Below, in pieces: positions 45,751 to 57,776 of a stretch of 64,000 nucleotides of DNA (positions are counted from its first letter, which is position 1; each line of letters starts with the position of its first letter). Source of the stretch: Parathielavia appendiculata. Its lineage: Eukaryota > Ascomycota > Sordariomycetes > Sordariales > Chaetomiaceae. Made by a program: the position numbers and the translations under genes. The stretch spans positions 44,570 to 108,569 of the forward strand of contig NW_026944247.1 in NCBI RefSeq assembly GCF_033297405.1, in the 5' to 3' direction. The notes under the pieces were generated by a model, which saw only the letters and a list, made by a program, of their open reading frames with translations, was not told the DNA's origin and did no database searches.

Positions 45751-46749
45751 AATACAAGGACTGGGGGAAGTTCCGAGATTGCGCAGTGACTCAGTATTGT
45801 CCGAAACAAAAGTTCCTCAAGGGACTGTCGGCTTGCCTGCCAGCAATGGCTCATGGGCCTGGATGGACGAACATCGTGAGATGCGTGAATTTGAAAGCGG
45901 GAAAGCAAAGTTCCTCTCCAACTGCGAGATAATGGTGCGCTATCATCTCAGCTGCTGCCGGGTAAGATTTTATGAATATGCTTCGAGATTCTATTGGTTA
46001 CAGGTGCGTCTTCCTGCAGCTTATGGTGCTCGCTGGTGTTTCAGGCCCACCCGGGCCACGAGCGAGAGCCTGGAGGTCAGGAACGGAGTTGGATTGGAAC
46101 GGTCATCAGGCAACCGTAAGATAGGTACGGCCGAGGAGAATGCAAGTACGTGAGTCTGGCCGCGCGAGTGGAAGGGACCGTTCATACAAATCTTGGTCGT
46201 GTTTCGAAGAGACAGCTTTACACGATGTGCTCCAAGATGACTTCCAAGTTGTGTCACGGTTTCTGAGGCCTGACTTGGCTGAATTCCTTTCATTGAGATC
46301 ATTGTTGGAGCCCACATGGGGCGTCTCAGCCCTTCTCTGACGTCGATCGGTAGAAATAATTCTCTGCGAAGATCCATTCATGCCCTTCCTGTTACTGGGT
46401 ACCATGGGGACTTACTTGTAAATGTACCATTTGATGGATAGCCTGAGCTCTGCTGAATGAGGTCTGGAAAACAGGTTGCATACACCTAACCGACAGTCCT
46501 GGACTGGTTCCCTCACTGCCCTGTGCCACAATGTGTATCTTTGAAGGTGGGAACACTAGATGAACTGACTCTATATCGCATTCTGTGTGCAGCTCCAAAG
46601 AAGCCGGTATTCCGGACTCAGGGGCAGTGGCTGGCCCATGACGCATCTCGCCCTGGACAAAAAAAGCTTTAACACTTTAAAGACCCAACCAAATATTATC
46701 CTGAGCGGCACTAACGTTAGCGAAACACTCAAATCTGACGCAACTCATT
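45751..46749. other. Gene-poor region
   Basis: No gene recognised. It may hold the upstream exon(s) of the minus-strand gene to its left or the start of the plus-strand broken gene to its right. Confidence 0.35.
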
Positions 46750-48605
46750 GTGTTTCAATTGCCGGTAAGTCCTCCTTCTACTGCCAAGGCCAGCGACCAA
46801 GAGAGACTGCGCAGGCGGTTCCAGCGTTCACCGTCTCTGGAGTACCCGGCAAGCATAAGCCGGGCTCATGCCGGCCATCAGTTCCAATGCCACCGACGTA
46901 GGGCTTCGGAATGCTCGACCGTCTCCTCGCGCGCGCCGTCTCCCCAATGCGTCAGTTTCAATACCTTCGATCCTCCCGATTTCAGCCTTCCTTCCACAGA
47001 GGGTCTTGAAAGTGTGGCCTTAATGTTTGATGCGATCGCCCGGGACAGCGATAGAAGCCTCGACACGCCCCTCACGGCCAATGAGGACAAGATCCGGCAA
47101 GCCGCCCGGTATCAGGATGGCCTTGCAGGCGGGCCGCAGATGCCATTGAAGGCTGCGACGCTGCGAAAGGCGGGCAGAGGTCGTGCGAGCAGTAGGTCCA
47201 CGAGGAGCCCGTGAAGCCACGATGAGAGTAAATACAGACAGTCTGCAACCACCCGTACCACGAGGTCGCCGGCGTCCAATGACGAGGATATCACGATCCT
47301 AGTGAAGGGCAGCACGCGTGAGGCACGCAAGCAGCACGAGAGCGGCACGAGGAGAAGGAGCGGAGCAAAAGTGAGCCTTTCAGGAGATAACACGCCTACA
47401 CAAGCGCTTCGACACACTCCAGACGAAATTCATGCCAAGAGCAGCAGCACATCGGTTCAGAGCCAGCACAGGCTACTTCTTGGACTGGTGCGCGTCTGCC
47501 CAACTCAACATCGGCACACGGCACCTCCCTGCCCTCGTTCACTATTCCAGAGCCCACGAGACATCCAAATCTGCCTTCTTGGACAGCTTCAAGACTTTGT
47601 TTCAGGTCGTTCTCAATCCAGCGGGGCTCGATTCTGCAGTCCTGGACGTTCAGGCCAACTACAAATACATCAGCCATCGGCGGCGCTTTACCCCTTTTAG
47701 CGGATACTGCACCTTGTTGCGCGACACAGCAGCGAAACCAGTCATCGTGTACGACGCCGCCAAGCGCCGCGGCTGGTTGATGCCCATGCTGAGTGTACTC
47801 TCACACGTGGCACATGCCTATGTTCTTGATTCCGTCGATGGCCCTACAAATGATGATGCACTTTACGTTGACGGACACGCAGCCGCGACGGAACTGATTA
47901 CCGTTCTCGAACCTCTAGGCGAACAGCCTGTTCTCAGCCATACCAACGGAATAACCTCCGCAGCAGCAGACCATGTCCTATTCTTCCGTCAGCTACTCCT
48001 CAGCCTGTTGAACTCGGGGACGTTGCAACGGCGCCGGACCGTGGCGCTTGTATGAAGACCGTGGAGCTTTCCCCTGCAAGCCATGCGTGGTTCCCAGTCG
48101 CAACGCCGCTGACACGGTCATCATCTGCGCCAGCATTGGCAAACTGATCACGCCATCCGCCTCGGCCACACCGCGCTACTGCAGACAATGCGACGTGCTC
48201 CCGGAAGACTCGGATTACTTGGCCGCCACGGTGCCGTGCCTTGACCGGATCGCGCACCGGAGAGGATCCGAGTTGCCGCTTGCACCGATCGTCGATAACA
48301 ACTCGTCCACCAACCACGTGGTTATACGCCCGGGAGAAAAATGGAACCATATCCGGATATCTGACGACAGCTTCTGGGAGCTGCGGGGCGACCCTTTCGC
48401 CGTTTGCCGACACGCCGGAGCGGGGGGAAAGACGTGCCGGGAGCGTGAGGACTTGATAGTGTGTGTCATGTCCCGCAGCGCTTTTGACACGGTCGTTCGC
48501 GAGATGAAAGTACTCGACAAGGTCAAGGAAAAGGGGCCGGTAGTGGCGCTGACGTGTCTGGAGCAGTCGATCCCGCCGTTCGGGGCACCGGTGTTCGGGC
48601 GGTAG
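46750..48605 (+). pseudogene. Frameshifted member of an uncharacterised fungal family
   Basis: A plus-strand series of frames with protein-like content. 46750-47214 (no ATG) contains PQCVSFNTFDPPDFSLPS and SVALMFDAIARDSDRSL. 47432-48055 contains KPVIVYDAAKRRGWLMPMLS. 48048-48605 contains DTVIICASIGKLITPSA, CDVLPEDSDYLAATVPCL and CREREDLIVCVMSRS. The last two blocks match the order I remember for a Sordariomycete family of unknown function (a 'YDxAxRRGWLVPxLSV' block, then 'DYLxAxVPCL'). They lie in different frames, with the switch between about 48000 and 48050, where I find no intron in phase. Pseudogene is favoured, though missed introns in the 5' half are possible. Confidence 0.5.
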
Positions 48606-49618
48606 TCCTCAGCCCGTTCCGAGTTATGCAGCGAAATTAAGTTCACAAGTGGGCCGGGCGCGCACATCCGAATATCACGAAGAGGCAAGAATCCTGAAGC
48701 CTCTGACAGAGTTCAAGGGAGGCAAGGGGGAGAGGTCATTGAATGGAAGGACGGGGAAAACCGTGATATCCGGCATTTTTCGAGAGAGAAAAGACAGTAA
48801 GACTGGAGCCTGGATGCGTGTGGTCAAGGGATGACGGAGGATGAACATCGACCGTGGACGTGCTTTTGACTATGTTGATTCTGAATCTGTGCCGTCAACG
48901 ATACGGTCTAGCCCTAGTTGGTTTCAACCCGCTGGGATTGCCACGGTATAGGCTGCTCCTCTTTCTATCTCTGCGTTCGCATGACCGAGTATGCCAAAAC
49001 CAGTGGCAAGCGGATTATCCAGCTTCTTATCATGGAATCTCAAAGAAAGCCGTAGCCAAGAGGACAGCGAGAACTCAGGTGAACGTCGTAGGATTTCGTT
49101 TCGAATCTGTCGACTTAAATGCAGACCAGACGGGGTCAAAGCGAGTGTAGGGTACATCGGGCGCAGGTGGTTTGATCTGGAGGATTGGGTAGCCGGGTGA
49201 TGCTTCCTATTCAGGTACTGGCGATAGTAAAGGATACCTTAACTGATCAAACGTCGACGGTTTATGTAATCACTGTACTGGAGCTGGCTCAAAACGTTCA
49301 TTCGAGAAATATTGAGATGCTCAGGTCAGTCGAGCAAGCACCGGCTCGTCGACCTTCGGCAAGGGAGAGATTACTACTAAGAAACAGGTATACAAGGCAT
49401 GAATCATTGCCTGGTTGCATGCCTGGCTAATACAACTTAAAACTCGCGCACAAGCACCCACTAATGTCATCCATATCGCCAAGGCTCCTCCCAGCGAGGG
49501 CGGTATCATCATAGGCCAAATCACTACTGCCCAGGGATAGCCTTTTCGAGCCTCTCTTGTGTTTGATTGCTAGCTACGCCTGCCCTACAGGTACTGTACT
49601 TCTGATGTGCCGTAAAGG
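48606..49618. other. Intergenic region
   Basis: No gene, RNA or repeat recognised. Confidence 0.4.
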
Positions 49619-50509
49619 TTAAGGCAAACTCCGCCCCTGCCTCGTGGCCTGTCCCACCTCTGACTGCGTCGCGTCCTCCGCATATCGCTTGTACGCCTCA
49701 ATATACTTGTCTTCCTCACTCCACGTCGCTTTGACGCTCTCCCTTTCCACTACCGCATCAAACCAACGGTCCCACCTCGCCCACACCTCCTCATCCTCGC
49801 CCCGCTCACCCTTTTTCGGGATGCCCACTCCCCCAAGTTTATAATATTCAATCAAAAACAACCTCTTCGCCCATGGCGCAAGCATGACATCCACGAGACT
49901 GAACCTCTCCCCCAGGAACCACGGGCCGTCCTGGCCACTCCGGGAATCCAGCATCTCCTTGGCGAAATCCTTTAACCCCTTTAAAAATCCCTCCCTCGCC
50001 TCTTCGATCGAGTACCCCTTATCCGGCGTGTGCTGCAAAAGCCGATAGAAACCCGGCACGACCCTCGTCACGACGTGATTCACCCACAACCTGCACCTCG
50101 CGCGCTGATACACCTCCTCCTCCCCGTCCCCGGCGGGCAACAGCCGCGAGCCATACCTGGCCTCATCAGCGTACGCCTCGTCGAGATACTCGCAAATGAC
50201 GGTGCTCTCGTACAGCGCCCTCTGCTTTCTATTCCCGCCGGCGGTGCCCGCGGAGGGTGAGTCGATAGATAGGGTGGGGACCAGTCCACGGGGATTCAAG
50301 TCGAGAAAGTGTTTCTCCTTTTTGTAAGGGTTTATCTCAATGTACTGGTGGGGAATATTCTTCTCGACGAGCACGATCCAGGCGCGCTGGACAAACGGGC
50401 AGAACCAGCCGCCGTAGAGCTTGAGCGGGTGGTCCCTGGAGTGTGATTCGGCCAATCGGGCAGCGGCGCCGGTGGGGGTCGGGAGGAGGGAGGTGTCGAT
50501 TTGAGCCAT
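49619..50509 (-). CDS. Omega-like glutathione S-transferase
   Basis: Cytosolic thiol-transferase/dehydroascorbate-reductase type GST. Single exon, 296 aa, from the ATG at 50509; an upstream in-frame ATG at 50725 gives a non-conserved leader. The thioredoxin-like N-terminal domain starts LKLYGGWFCPFVQRAWIVL. Cys in the CPF motif is the expected omega-class active-site residue, replacing Ser/Tyr of other classes. The cis-Pro region reads GLVPTL, and the glutathione-binding ESTVICEYLDEAY follows. The C-terminal all-helical domain includes GPWFLGERFSLVDVMLAPWAKR. The length fits fungal GTO/ECM4-like proteins. Confidence 0.88.
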   Translation of the reverse strand: MAQIDTSLLPTPTGAAARLAESHSRDHPLKLYGGWFCPFVQRAWIVLVEKNIPHQYIEINPYKKEKHFLDLNPRGLVPTLSIDSPSAGTAGGNRKQRALYESTVICEYLDEAYADEARYGSRLLPAGDGEEEVYQRARCRLWVNHVVTRVVPGFYRLLQHTPDKGYSIEEAREGFLKGLKDFAKEMLDSRSGQDGPWFLGERFSLVDVMLAPWAKRLFLIEYYKLGGVGIPKKGERGEDEEVWARWDRWFDAVVERESVKATWSEEDKYIEAYKRYAEDATQSEVGQATRQGRSLP

Positions 50510-50878
50510 GTTGGTTGCTGCTGCTGCTCTTGTGTTTGAGCACTTAGGTGCCGTCAAATTGGTTGTTGATGTGAGGTGATGTTGTGAGGGGTCGGTCAAA
50601 TGTTCATGCCGACGTGACGCAGACCACTTTCGATGGCCCCACACATCCCGTCCCTTCACAGAGAGTGCGGAGGGACACGAGGTTATACCAACATGCCCAT
50701 GCAAACCCACTTGTACTTCCAGCAATCCAAGGCATATGTGGCTAGTACCAATACGCTACGATTATATGTACATCTAGGCTCGCTGTCTCCAAGGCCAAGG
50801 CAATCCGTTACGGAAGTATGGTACACCTCATCACGTTGGACCCTGTGGCCAGGCATTCTCAAGCGCACCTGTTACCCC

Positions 50879-52260
50879 TCACCCGTACCAACGCACGCTA
50901 GTATTCGTGGTGTCCGTCGTCATGGTATCCCTCCCATGGTAAGCCGGCTTTGGGGGCTCAGGCACTCGTCCGCCGTGCATCAATCTCGGCATCGCCGCCG
51001 TGGACGGCGTCTCCGGCGTAGGCGGCATCTCGGGCCCATTCGGCTGCGTTGGCGTCTTGACTTCATGCAACCAGTCCATGACCGGCTCTTTGGGTGATCC
51101 TGGTGTTTGAGGGCGCTGCAGCGCCGCATAGGCTTTCTCGTCCATAAAGACGGCGGCCTCCTCGTGTTGCTGCTGCGAAAGCTGAGGAGTTGGTTTGGGC
51201 ACGGCGGGAGCATACGCGCCTTCCATGTCGTTACTTCCTTTGTCGGTTGCGTAGGCAGCTCTCATGAGGTCGTCCATGATTTGTGTGTTGGTCTTGGCCT
51301 GATTCTTACCGCCCACTTCGCCGGGAAGGGGCCCAGTGACGGAGGGAGCGTGGGAAGAGGGAGCGTGGGACTCGTCGTCATCGTTCAGGCGGAATCGGGT
51401 TTGGGGGAAGAATGGGAAACCGCCGTCACGGCGACGCTTACGCCAGATGATGGCGGCACCGACGAGAAGGCCGGCGAAGGCTGCCTACATGTTAGCGGAA
51501 GGCTTGACAAGGGCAGCTGACCAGGAGACATACCCAGAGCCCCGAGCACTATTCCCGCCAGTGCAGCTGAGCTTAGTTTGCTCTGCATCTCGGTGCCAAC
51601 GCTGACGGAGTCACTGGCTTGCTCGTTGGCTTCGCGGCCAGGATCAAGCACGCCTTCTTCAAACTGCGCGCCCCCAGCCACTGGGACGGTGGGCGAAGGC
51701 GTTGCGGTCCCAGCCAAGGAGCTTACAAGGTTATCGAGACTGGTGGTGGTGGCCGTTGCAGACACCGATGTTATCGAAGGAGCCGCCGAACTCTGTGTGA
51801 TGGTAGATGATGGTGGAGGTGGCCTCCCTTTGTTTGGATGACCGTCCGGTCGATGGCCAGGCTCATCTTCATTGGACTCAACGCCGTCAGACTCGGACTC
51901 GAATCCCGAATCATCCACCTCACCGGGTTCAGCCGCCCCCAGTGTCACGCCTGTAGCCACGTCTGCGCCTGCGGTGGCGGTGGGCTTAGGCAGGGGAATG
52001 ACCCCCTTTCCTGTCCCAAGTCGGACAGGCATGGAAGCCAGAAGGGGACGGACGGTCGTGGTGGGTTCAGTGCCGGATTCATCATCAGATGTGTCGACGG
52101 AATCAACGGACTCATCGCCAGAGCTATCGGCGTCGTTTGCGGCATCGCCGTCGTCGTCGTCTTCTTGGCGCCGAGTGAGGCGTGTAGCCCGCCTCCTAAG
52201 GCCTCTCATCTGGAGCCAAGCATGGTTGCGGCGGCGAGCTGTTGGACCCGACAGTCCCAT
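50879..52260 (-). CDS. Single-pass membrane protein with Ser/Thr/Pro-rich ectodomain, unknown function
   Basis: Exons 52260-51534 and 51480-50879 give 442 aa. The intron (GTATGT...GCAG, GCTAACAT branch site) lies inside the membrane helix and joins AALAGIVLGAL to AFAGLLVGAAIIW. The helix is followed by the positive stop-transfer patch RKRRRDGG. The N-terminal half is acidic and Ser/Thr/Pro-rich, as in fungal cell-surface sensors and mucin-like proteins. No signal peptide is obvious from the ATG at 52260 (MGLSGPTARRRNHAWLQ), so either the helix is a signal-anchor or an upstream exon is missing. The cytoplasmic tail is Pro-rich with several TP motifs (PPTPETPSTAAMPR). Confidence 0.78.
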
Positions 52261-55130
52261 GATGTAGTCTTAGGTAAATGTTGTTTTCTTATCTCGCCCC
52301 TCGATGTCTCAACCTCGTGGGAAAAGAGGCTCTTGTATATCACGAACGCAACCTTGGCCCGTTCGTTCTTGTTTGATCAACAAACGCAGTTACGCAGTTA
52401 CAATAGAAGCGAGAAAACCAAGAGACAAGCGCCGCGCCAAACGCCGAGACTGCAGGCCAGCTGCCCTTCCCTAACCGAGTAACCGTGAAATGGGGGAAGA
52501 AACAAGAGAGACAAGAGATCAAACAAAGCGGCACCAAGGAGAGAAATAATAAGTCATGGGCTGTCGGCCGCCGGCGTCTCTTCGGGGCGGTGCAACGCCA
52601 GAGCAAGATCTGTCAACCTCAACGCCGATTTCCCCTGGGTCCCTTGCATCTGCAAGCACCGCCACCATCCATGGCAGGGCAGGCATTCCGTGTCGAAGAG
52701 TAGCCGGCTGCAGCTCTGCTCAGGGCACAAAGGCCAATGGCGTTCCCGACCGGATTTACGGTGCAGGATCTGTCCCAGACTGGCAGACACAGCTGTGTCA
52801 AATAGGGTCGAAGGTGAGACGCATGCTCGCTGCCAAGACAAAGCGTCGTCGCTTGTCCATGACCGCAGACAGGGGATCGATCTCCCGAACCTGCAATGGA
52901 AGTGAAGCGTGTCGATCAGACTGGGATCGGTGCCAGATGTGGGGAAGGGGAAAAAACCGAAACTACGGATTCGTAATTGTACACTACAGCAGCCCTGTGG
53001 GGTTTTCGGGGCTGTCTTCTCTGATTAGCCGGCTGCGCTGCCCCTTCCGCGCGGCGCCTTCCGGTTGCAAACGTCAATGGGTCGGCATTGGATAAGCACG
53101 CGGCCACTTGCTCAAAGAAATTGTTGACGGGAAACATTCACCGCAGCGTGATACCCCACGACTTCTTGTATAGTCCATCATTTTCTCTATAGATAACCAG
53201 ATGGAGTACGACAATCATCTTCATAATTAGTAACTCATTTCTCAAGACTGGCGTGGCGAAGGCTAGCCTCAACGGCCTCCCTAACGCTTGCGACAGAGAC
53301 TCGGCGTGGACGTGCAAGTCGTGTCGACCACATCTCGCCGGCAAGGCTGGCCGAACCGATGGAACGCTCCAGCTGCCTTTCAAACACTCAACCCCACCAG
53401 TCTACCCAAGATACGTTAAACACGCCTGGTAACGAACAGCCCTGGAGGCTTGAAGCCGGCGTCTCAGTTGGCGCCGACACGGGTGGCAGACACTCTCACT
53501 CCGTGGCCCTGACCCGCAAGCCAACGGTGCGCGCCTTGGCATCCATCGTTGAGCACCTTCTTACCAGGGGTGGTCGAAACGGCTCTAGGCTGTCAATCTC
53601 GCCATTGCCGAGTTTCTTCCTGCGACCACGTAAAGGCCGTCGTAGGATCGCTGATCAACCCAGTTGACAAGCGAGCCCCACAGTGAGCGAAAGACTTGAG
53701 TCTACCGCCAGCGAGTTCGGACGATCGTTGAACATATGGATGAGCAAAACATGGTCAGCAGCAGATCCTACCAACAGCTGATGCAATCTGCAAAGCTTCC
53801 TTTCTCATCCAAGACAGCTGAGATCCCGCACTGGGGACCCGGATGGTGAGGAACAGTGTGGTTCTGACCAGTGTCAGACGGGTAGAGTCGTTGGGCAGAG
53901 TGTGCAGCTGATCCAGGTTGGAATTTTCCCACTCCCCAGCACAACATCGTCATCCCAGGCTGCGCGTCCCAGCAGGCACTATAGCCCTCCGTCAACCAGT
54001 ACAGGTCTTGTTGTCAAGCTTTGAGGACCAACCCATCAGGGATGCAAACGGGCCGAACTTTCGCTAGGCCACCCTATCCCTCGACGAAACGCTGGCTTGA
54101 GATTAACTGTCAACGCCGAGGTTGTGCAGTTACTGTCAAGGTTCGGCACCAGAAGCGAGCACACAGCATATTTCACAAGTCATCGTTCATAGGTGGCATC
54201 TGGCGTTTCTGTCTTGGCTGTGTTTAGGACGAGGAACAAAAGCCTTCTTTTTCCATCATGGTGTTGCCAGCGATCTTATCTTGCTCGTTTTACCCACCCC
54301 TAAAAGGCTTCCTTGATCCACTTGTTGATACTTGGCCGTACGCAACAGACTCGTATCTTACCACCCATTTTCTTCCTTTGGTTCACTCAAGTGGGCCGAT
54401 CTCGGCAAATACCCTGCAACTATACAGCAACTCCCTCGTCGTCGTCGCCCAGTCCTCTCAGTCCTCGACCTGCGGCCACCGAACGGGACTGGACAGGTCG
54501 TCAGGCCCATAGCACAACAACAACAAAGGCAGCCGCCACTAGTCATACCACCCCGGATCGAGGGAGGGCAAGGAGATCGAGGTGCAGTAGCAGGGCGAGT
54601 TTGGTCAACCTATCGAACTACGTTGCAGCAGCATCAGCAGCGATACTGTTTTTCCTTCTGGTGTCAGCCCTGGTCGTCAGCAGGTTAAGCCTGTTTCTCA
54701 TAAACTGAGCGCTGCAAGCCTCGGCGTCTTCGATGTCCTGATCCGAGAACCAGGGGCCGTCAGCTGAGAGTTGAACGAAGACACAAACCCTGCGGCCACT
54801 GCAGCGTACTGGTCGACTCGAGCCGGTATTTACATTGTTGGGCTAAGCGGAGGCGCTGCGGTTGTTCAGGGCTTGACACTGCAGTGTATCTATTGGGTAC
54901 ACTGAACACGATACTTGATAGTGCGAAGGTGGTTACGCTGCTGCGCCGCGGAGCCCGTCAAGAGACCGAATCAAGGCCTTGTATCGCCAGTTGGTTACCA
55001 TCCTGGAGTTTGGTCAGCTCGTTTGTACGGTGTTTGGGATGATTCCTGTTCCCGCTTCTACGCGTCTGAATGTTGCGTAACGTTCGAGAAGAAAGAGGGG
55101 GAAATGTAAAAAGAGGAGCAAAAGCAACAG
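52261..55130. other. Gene-poor region
   Basis: Nearly 2.9 kb with no gene I can support. A 179-codon plus-strand frame at 52556-53095 has no recognisable domain. No repeat or RNA found before the tRNA at 55131. Confidence 0.4.
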
Positions 55131-55217
55131 TCCCCTCGACCGGAATCGAGCCGGTGACCTTTCGGTATCAATAATTCCTTTACAGCCGAACGTGATAGCC
55201 AACTACACCACAAGGGG
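55131..55217 (-). tRNA. tRNA-Tyr (GUA) with 13-nt intron
   Basis: On the minus strand the acceptor arm is CCCCTTG paired with CGAGGGG, with discriminator A. C1:G72 with A73 fits eukaryotic tRNA-Tyr identity. The D-arm is GTGTAGTTGGCTATCAC and the anticodon stem TTCGG/CCGAA. The loop reads CT-GTA-A followed by a short AT-rich intron after position 37. The T-arm is ACCGG-CTCGATT-CCGGT. Mature length is about 74 nt. Confidence 0.85.
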
Positions 55218-55433
55218 ATTTGTTTTGTGAATCAACAAATTTGGGGCTTGCACATATGGTGGAGTCAGCTGTGGGTGGTAGAGCGGGTGGGGATAGGGCA
55301 GACTTAAGACAGCCCGATGGCCGACACAGAGGGTGGAAATCTGTCTGCAACGGACAATGTTTAGGCAGAAAAAAGCTAGACACATCATGGACATTGACGT
55401 GATGGTAGGAACAAAAGTAAACTTGTGTTGATC

Positions 55434-55524
55434 GGGGCCACCCGGGGATCGAACCCGGGACCTCTCGCAATATTGCTTTGGGTTAGAGCCCTAAGCGAGA
55501 ATCATACCACTAGACCAGCGGCCC
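55434..55524 (-). tRNA. tRNA-Pro (AGG) with about 19-nt intron
   Basis: On the minus strand the acceptor arm is GGGCCGC paired with GTGGCCC, with discriminator C. The body matches eukaryotic tRNA-Pro: TGGTCTAGTGGTATGATTC, anticodon arm CTCGC-TTAGGG ... GCGAG, and GGTCCCGGGTTCGA. The intron sits after position 37, the standard place. It lies about 215 bp from the tRNA-Tyr in the same orientation. Confidence 0.92.
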
Positions 55525-55539
55525 TTTTCAATTGTGAGG

Positions 55540-56460
55540 AACAGGCAAATGACAAAAAATACGTGTATACAAGCTTGCGTAAAAAGAGGTAAAGAATATC
55601 AGTAATGTACTGATGTATCTATACTACCTATCAGCCTAGCTAGCAATAATATCGCCTATATGATGAAGAATATAAATACTGATTCTAATAATAATGCTAA
55701 ATATTATAAAAGGCTAACGTATATTCTCAGAGATTCCCTCATATTACTAAGTTACCCACTTTTTTATAATGCGAAACCTTTAATATCACGGCGATTGCGC
55801 CGTGCCTGCTAGGACCTGTTGGGCAGCCAACAGTTACATGCTCAAGTAAGCTTAGATCAACCAAATGGTATTGAACAGATTGAGGTATGAAAATGAGGCT
55901 TGAATTGGAGTCACGATTCCAGAGTGACCACACAAATGAAGGATCAAGATAGTGGGTTAGGGTGTCTCAGAATGTCCCTTTTTTGTTGGAACAGAAAATT
56001 GTCCTCTCTAATCCTCCCAGGGGAATTACCCCCCTTATATAGAGACAGTGTGCTATGATATGGCGTTTATGTCAGGAACTGCGTCATTGTGATGGATCTG
56101 TGTTGACTGAGAGTCTCGTATTGAACGTCAGTGCTCAGTCCGTGAATCTTGGTGCCAAGGAACCCACTCAGTTCAACAGGACCCACGGGTGGAACCCGGC
56201 ATGTGGAAAGCACGGGCCCATGTGGGCTAAATATTCTGCACCTCGCTGCCGCGAGATCTGTTCGTAGCTCGAGGAGCCTACGTCTTGACAATCAAGCCTG
56301 CCCGTACCTGACGAAATAGAGCTTAGACTGTAGTTTAGCCCGAATACAATTGTCATTGGATTGTCCGCCTGTCCCGCCGTGACATTTAACTTATGCTTAA
56401 CAAAAACTTTACCATTCAAATTGCCCTCTACTTTAAAAGAAGGCTAGAAAATCTTGGCTC
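55540..56460. repeat. AT-rich block next to tRNA genes, possible RIP-degraded transposon relic
   Basis: Local base composition drops sharply in GC at about 55540-55760, with many TA steps and words such as CTAATAATAATGCTAAATATTATAAAAGG, shown here only in part. A second AT-rich patch lies at about 56330-56450. This differs from the GC-rich surroundings and looks like DNA after repeat-induced point mutation. No ORF or terminal repeats are recognisable. Confidence 0.4.
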
Positions 56461-57776
56461 CCTAAGCTCTTCAAAACGATGTGAATTGCCACGGGCAATG
56501 CCTATGCCAGGGTCAGGTTTGCATCCCATGTAGCTCAGTGTTGGAAGACCAACAGCCACGATTCCACGGTGATCACACAGATGATGGGAGCTTACAACAG
56601 TGGGTTTGAGATACTCGGAGCATCCCAGATGTTCTTAATTGAAGGTTGTTTCTTCTCTCACGTCTCCAGCGAAGGGGGAATCGCCCTAACCTCGTTGCCC
56701 AGCGCCCTGGTTACCCCTCACGTTGCCTGACGCTCAGTTGGGCAGCCATGCATCCAACAGCAGGGCACTTGCAGCTGAGCGTCCGAGTTTCCAGTGCCAC
56801 GGCTTTCCAACAAGAACATCATGATGTCGGTGCAGGTAATTCGTGAGAAGACAAAAAGAATATAGTGGCACAAGTCAAGTCATGCTACCTGATCAATCAT
56901 GATGCATCCGGCCGGCATTATGAACGGAGGCCATCTAGTTCGTCCGATTTCTGCCGCCTTGGGTCGTTCCCAGACTTTGTCCGGCGCTACCACTTGTCTT
57001 CTGGAGCCCGGCTCCTTTCGAGGGCTCGGGCATCGGAGCTGTCTTGTCTGCGCGACTGACACGGGTGGACTGGAAGGGGGTATTAGCCGGCGTGCATTGC
57101 CCTCTGGTGCTCATGAAGAATTGGTCATTCCGGTACCTGTTCTTGGCCGGCGCCATGAATAATATCGTGACCTGTCTCGGCAGCGCGGGCTTCTGCTCGT
57201 TCCGGCTTGGTAGACATGGCGACTGTCCTGTGAGCTTTGATATAGAGGGTTCAGACTCTCTAAGATGACGGTCTGTGATTGTCAAACGTTTTCGACGAGA
57301 TGGTTGACTACGCTGGTTGTTTGTTGATGCCTCTTCTCCACGAGGAGAGCGCTGTTATAAGCCCATCACATATTCAGCTGACGTCATGCGACTCATTGCC
57401 GTTCCGCTCGTGAAACGTCATAACGGGTATGGGATCAACGACGGGCTAGTTGGTGATGGAATCGAGGGCCAGCGCCAAGCCGGTAAGTTTCCCGGACCCA
57501 CCGACCAACGTCACGGGGATTCGGGAAGGGTGACAGGAGCCCCACGGCAACAACCACCCCAATATCAGCGGGCCGATCAGGAACAGCTATCAATAACTTC
57601 AGTTCGCCAAGGGTGGGTTTCTCAGGATGCGAGGTTTATTTCTCACCATCCTGATCATGCCTATTGTACTCTCGGCCATCTACCAAAGTAGGACAGCGCT
57701 CTCCCGCGCCTGGACATCGACATCCACAACATTGACCTTGCTGGCACCGCGACTCTCCTGGACCTCATCACTCAAA
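56461..57776. other. Gene-poor region upstream of Nudix gene
   Basis: No gene recognised. A perfect TGACGTCA palindrome (CRE/bZIP-like) lies at 57379-57386, about 390 bp upstream of the chosen Nudix start codon. Regulatory role inferred. Confidence 0.35.

Noticed and set aside
45258..45932. 224-codon plus-strand ATG frame
   Set aside because: It is antisense to the Glu/Gln-rich repeat frame; its Leu/Phe-rich composition is what the complement of such repeats gives, and it has no domain.
55540..55760. Centromere or origin suggested by the AT-rich patch
   Set aside because: Too short and lies among ordinary genes; a degraded repeat is simpler.
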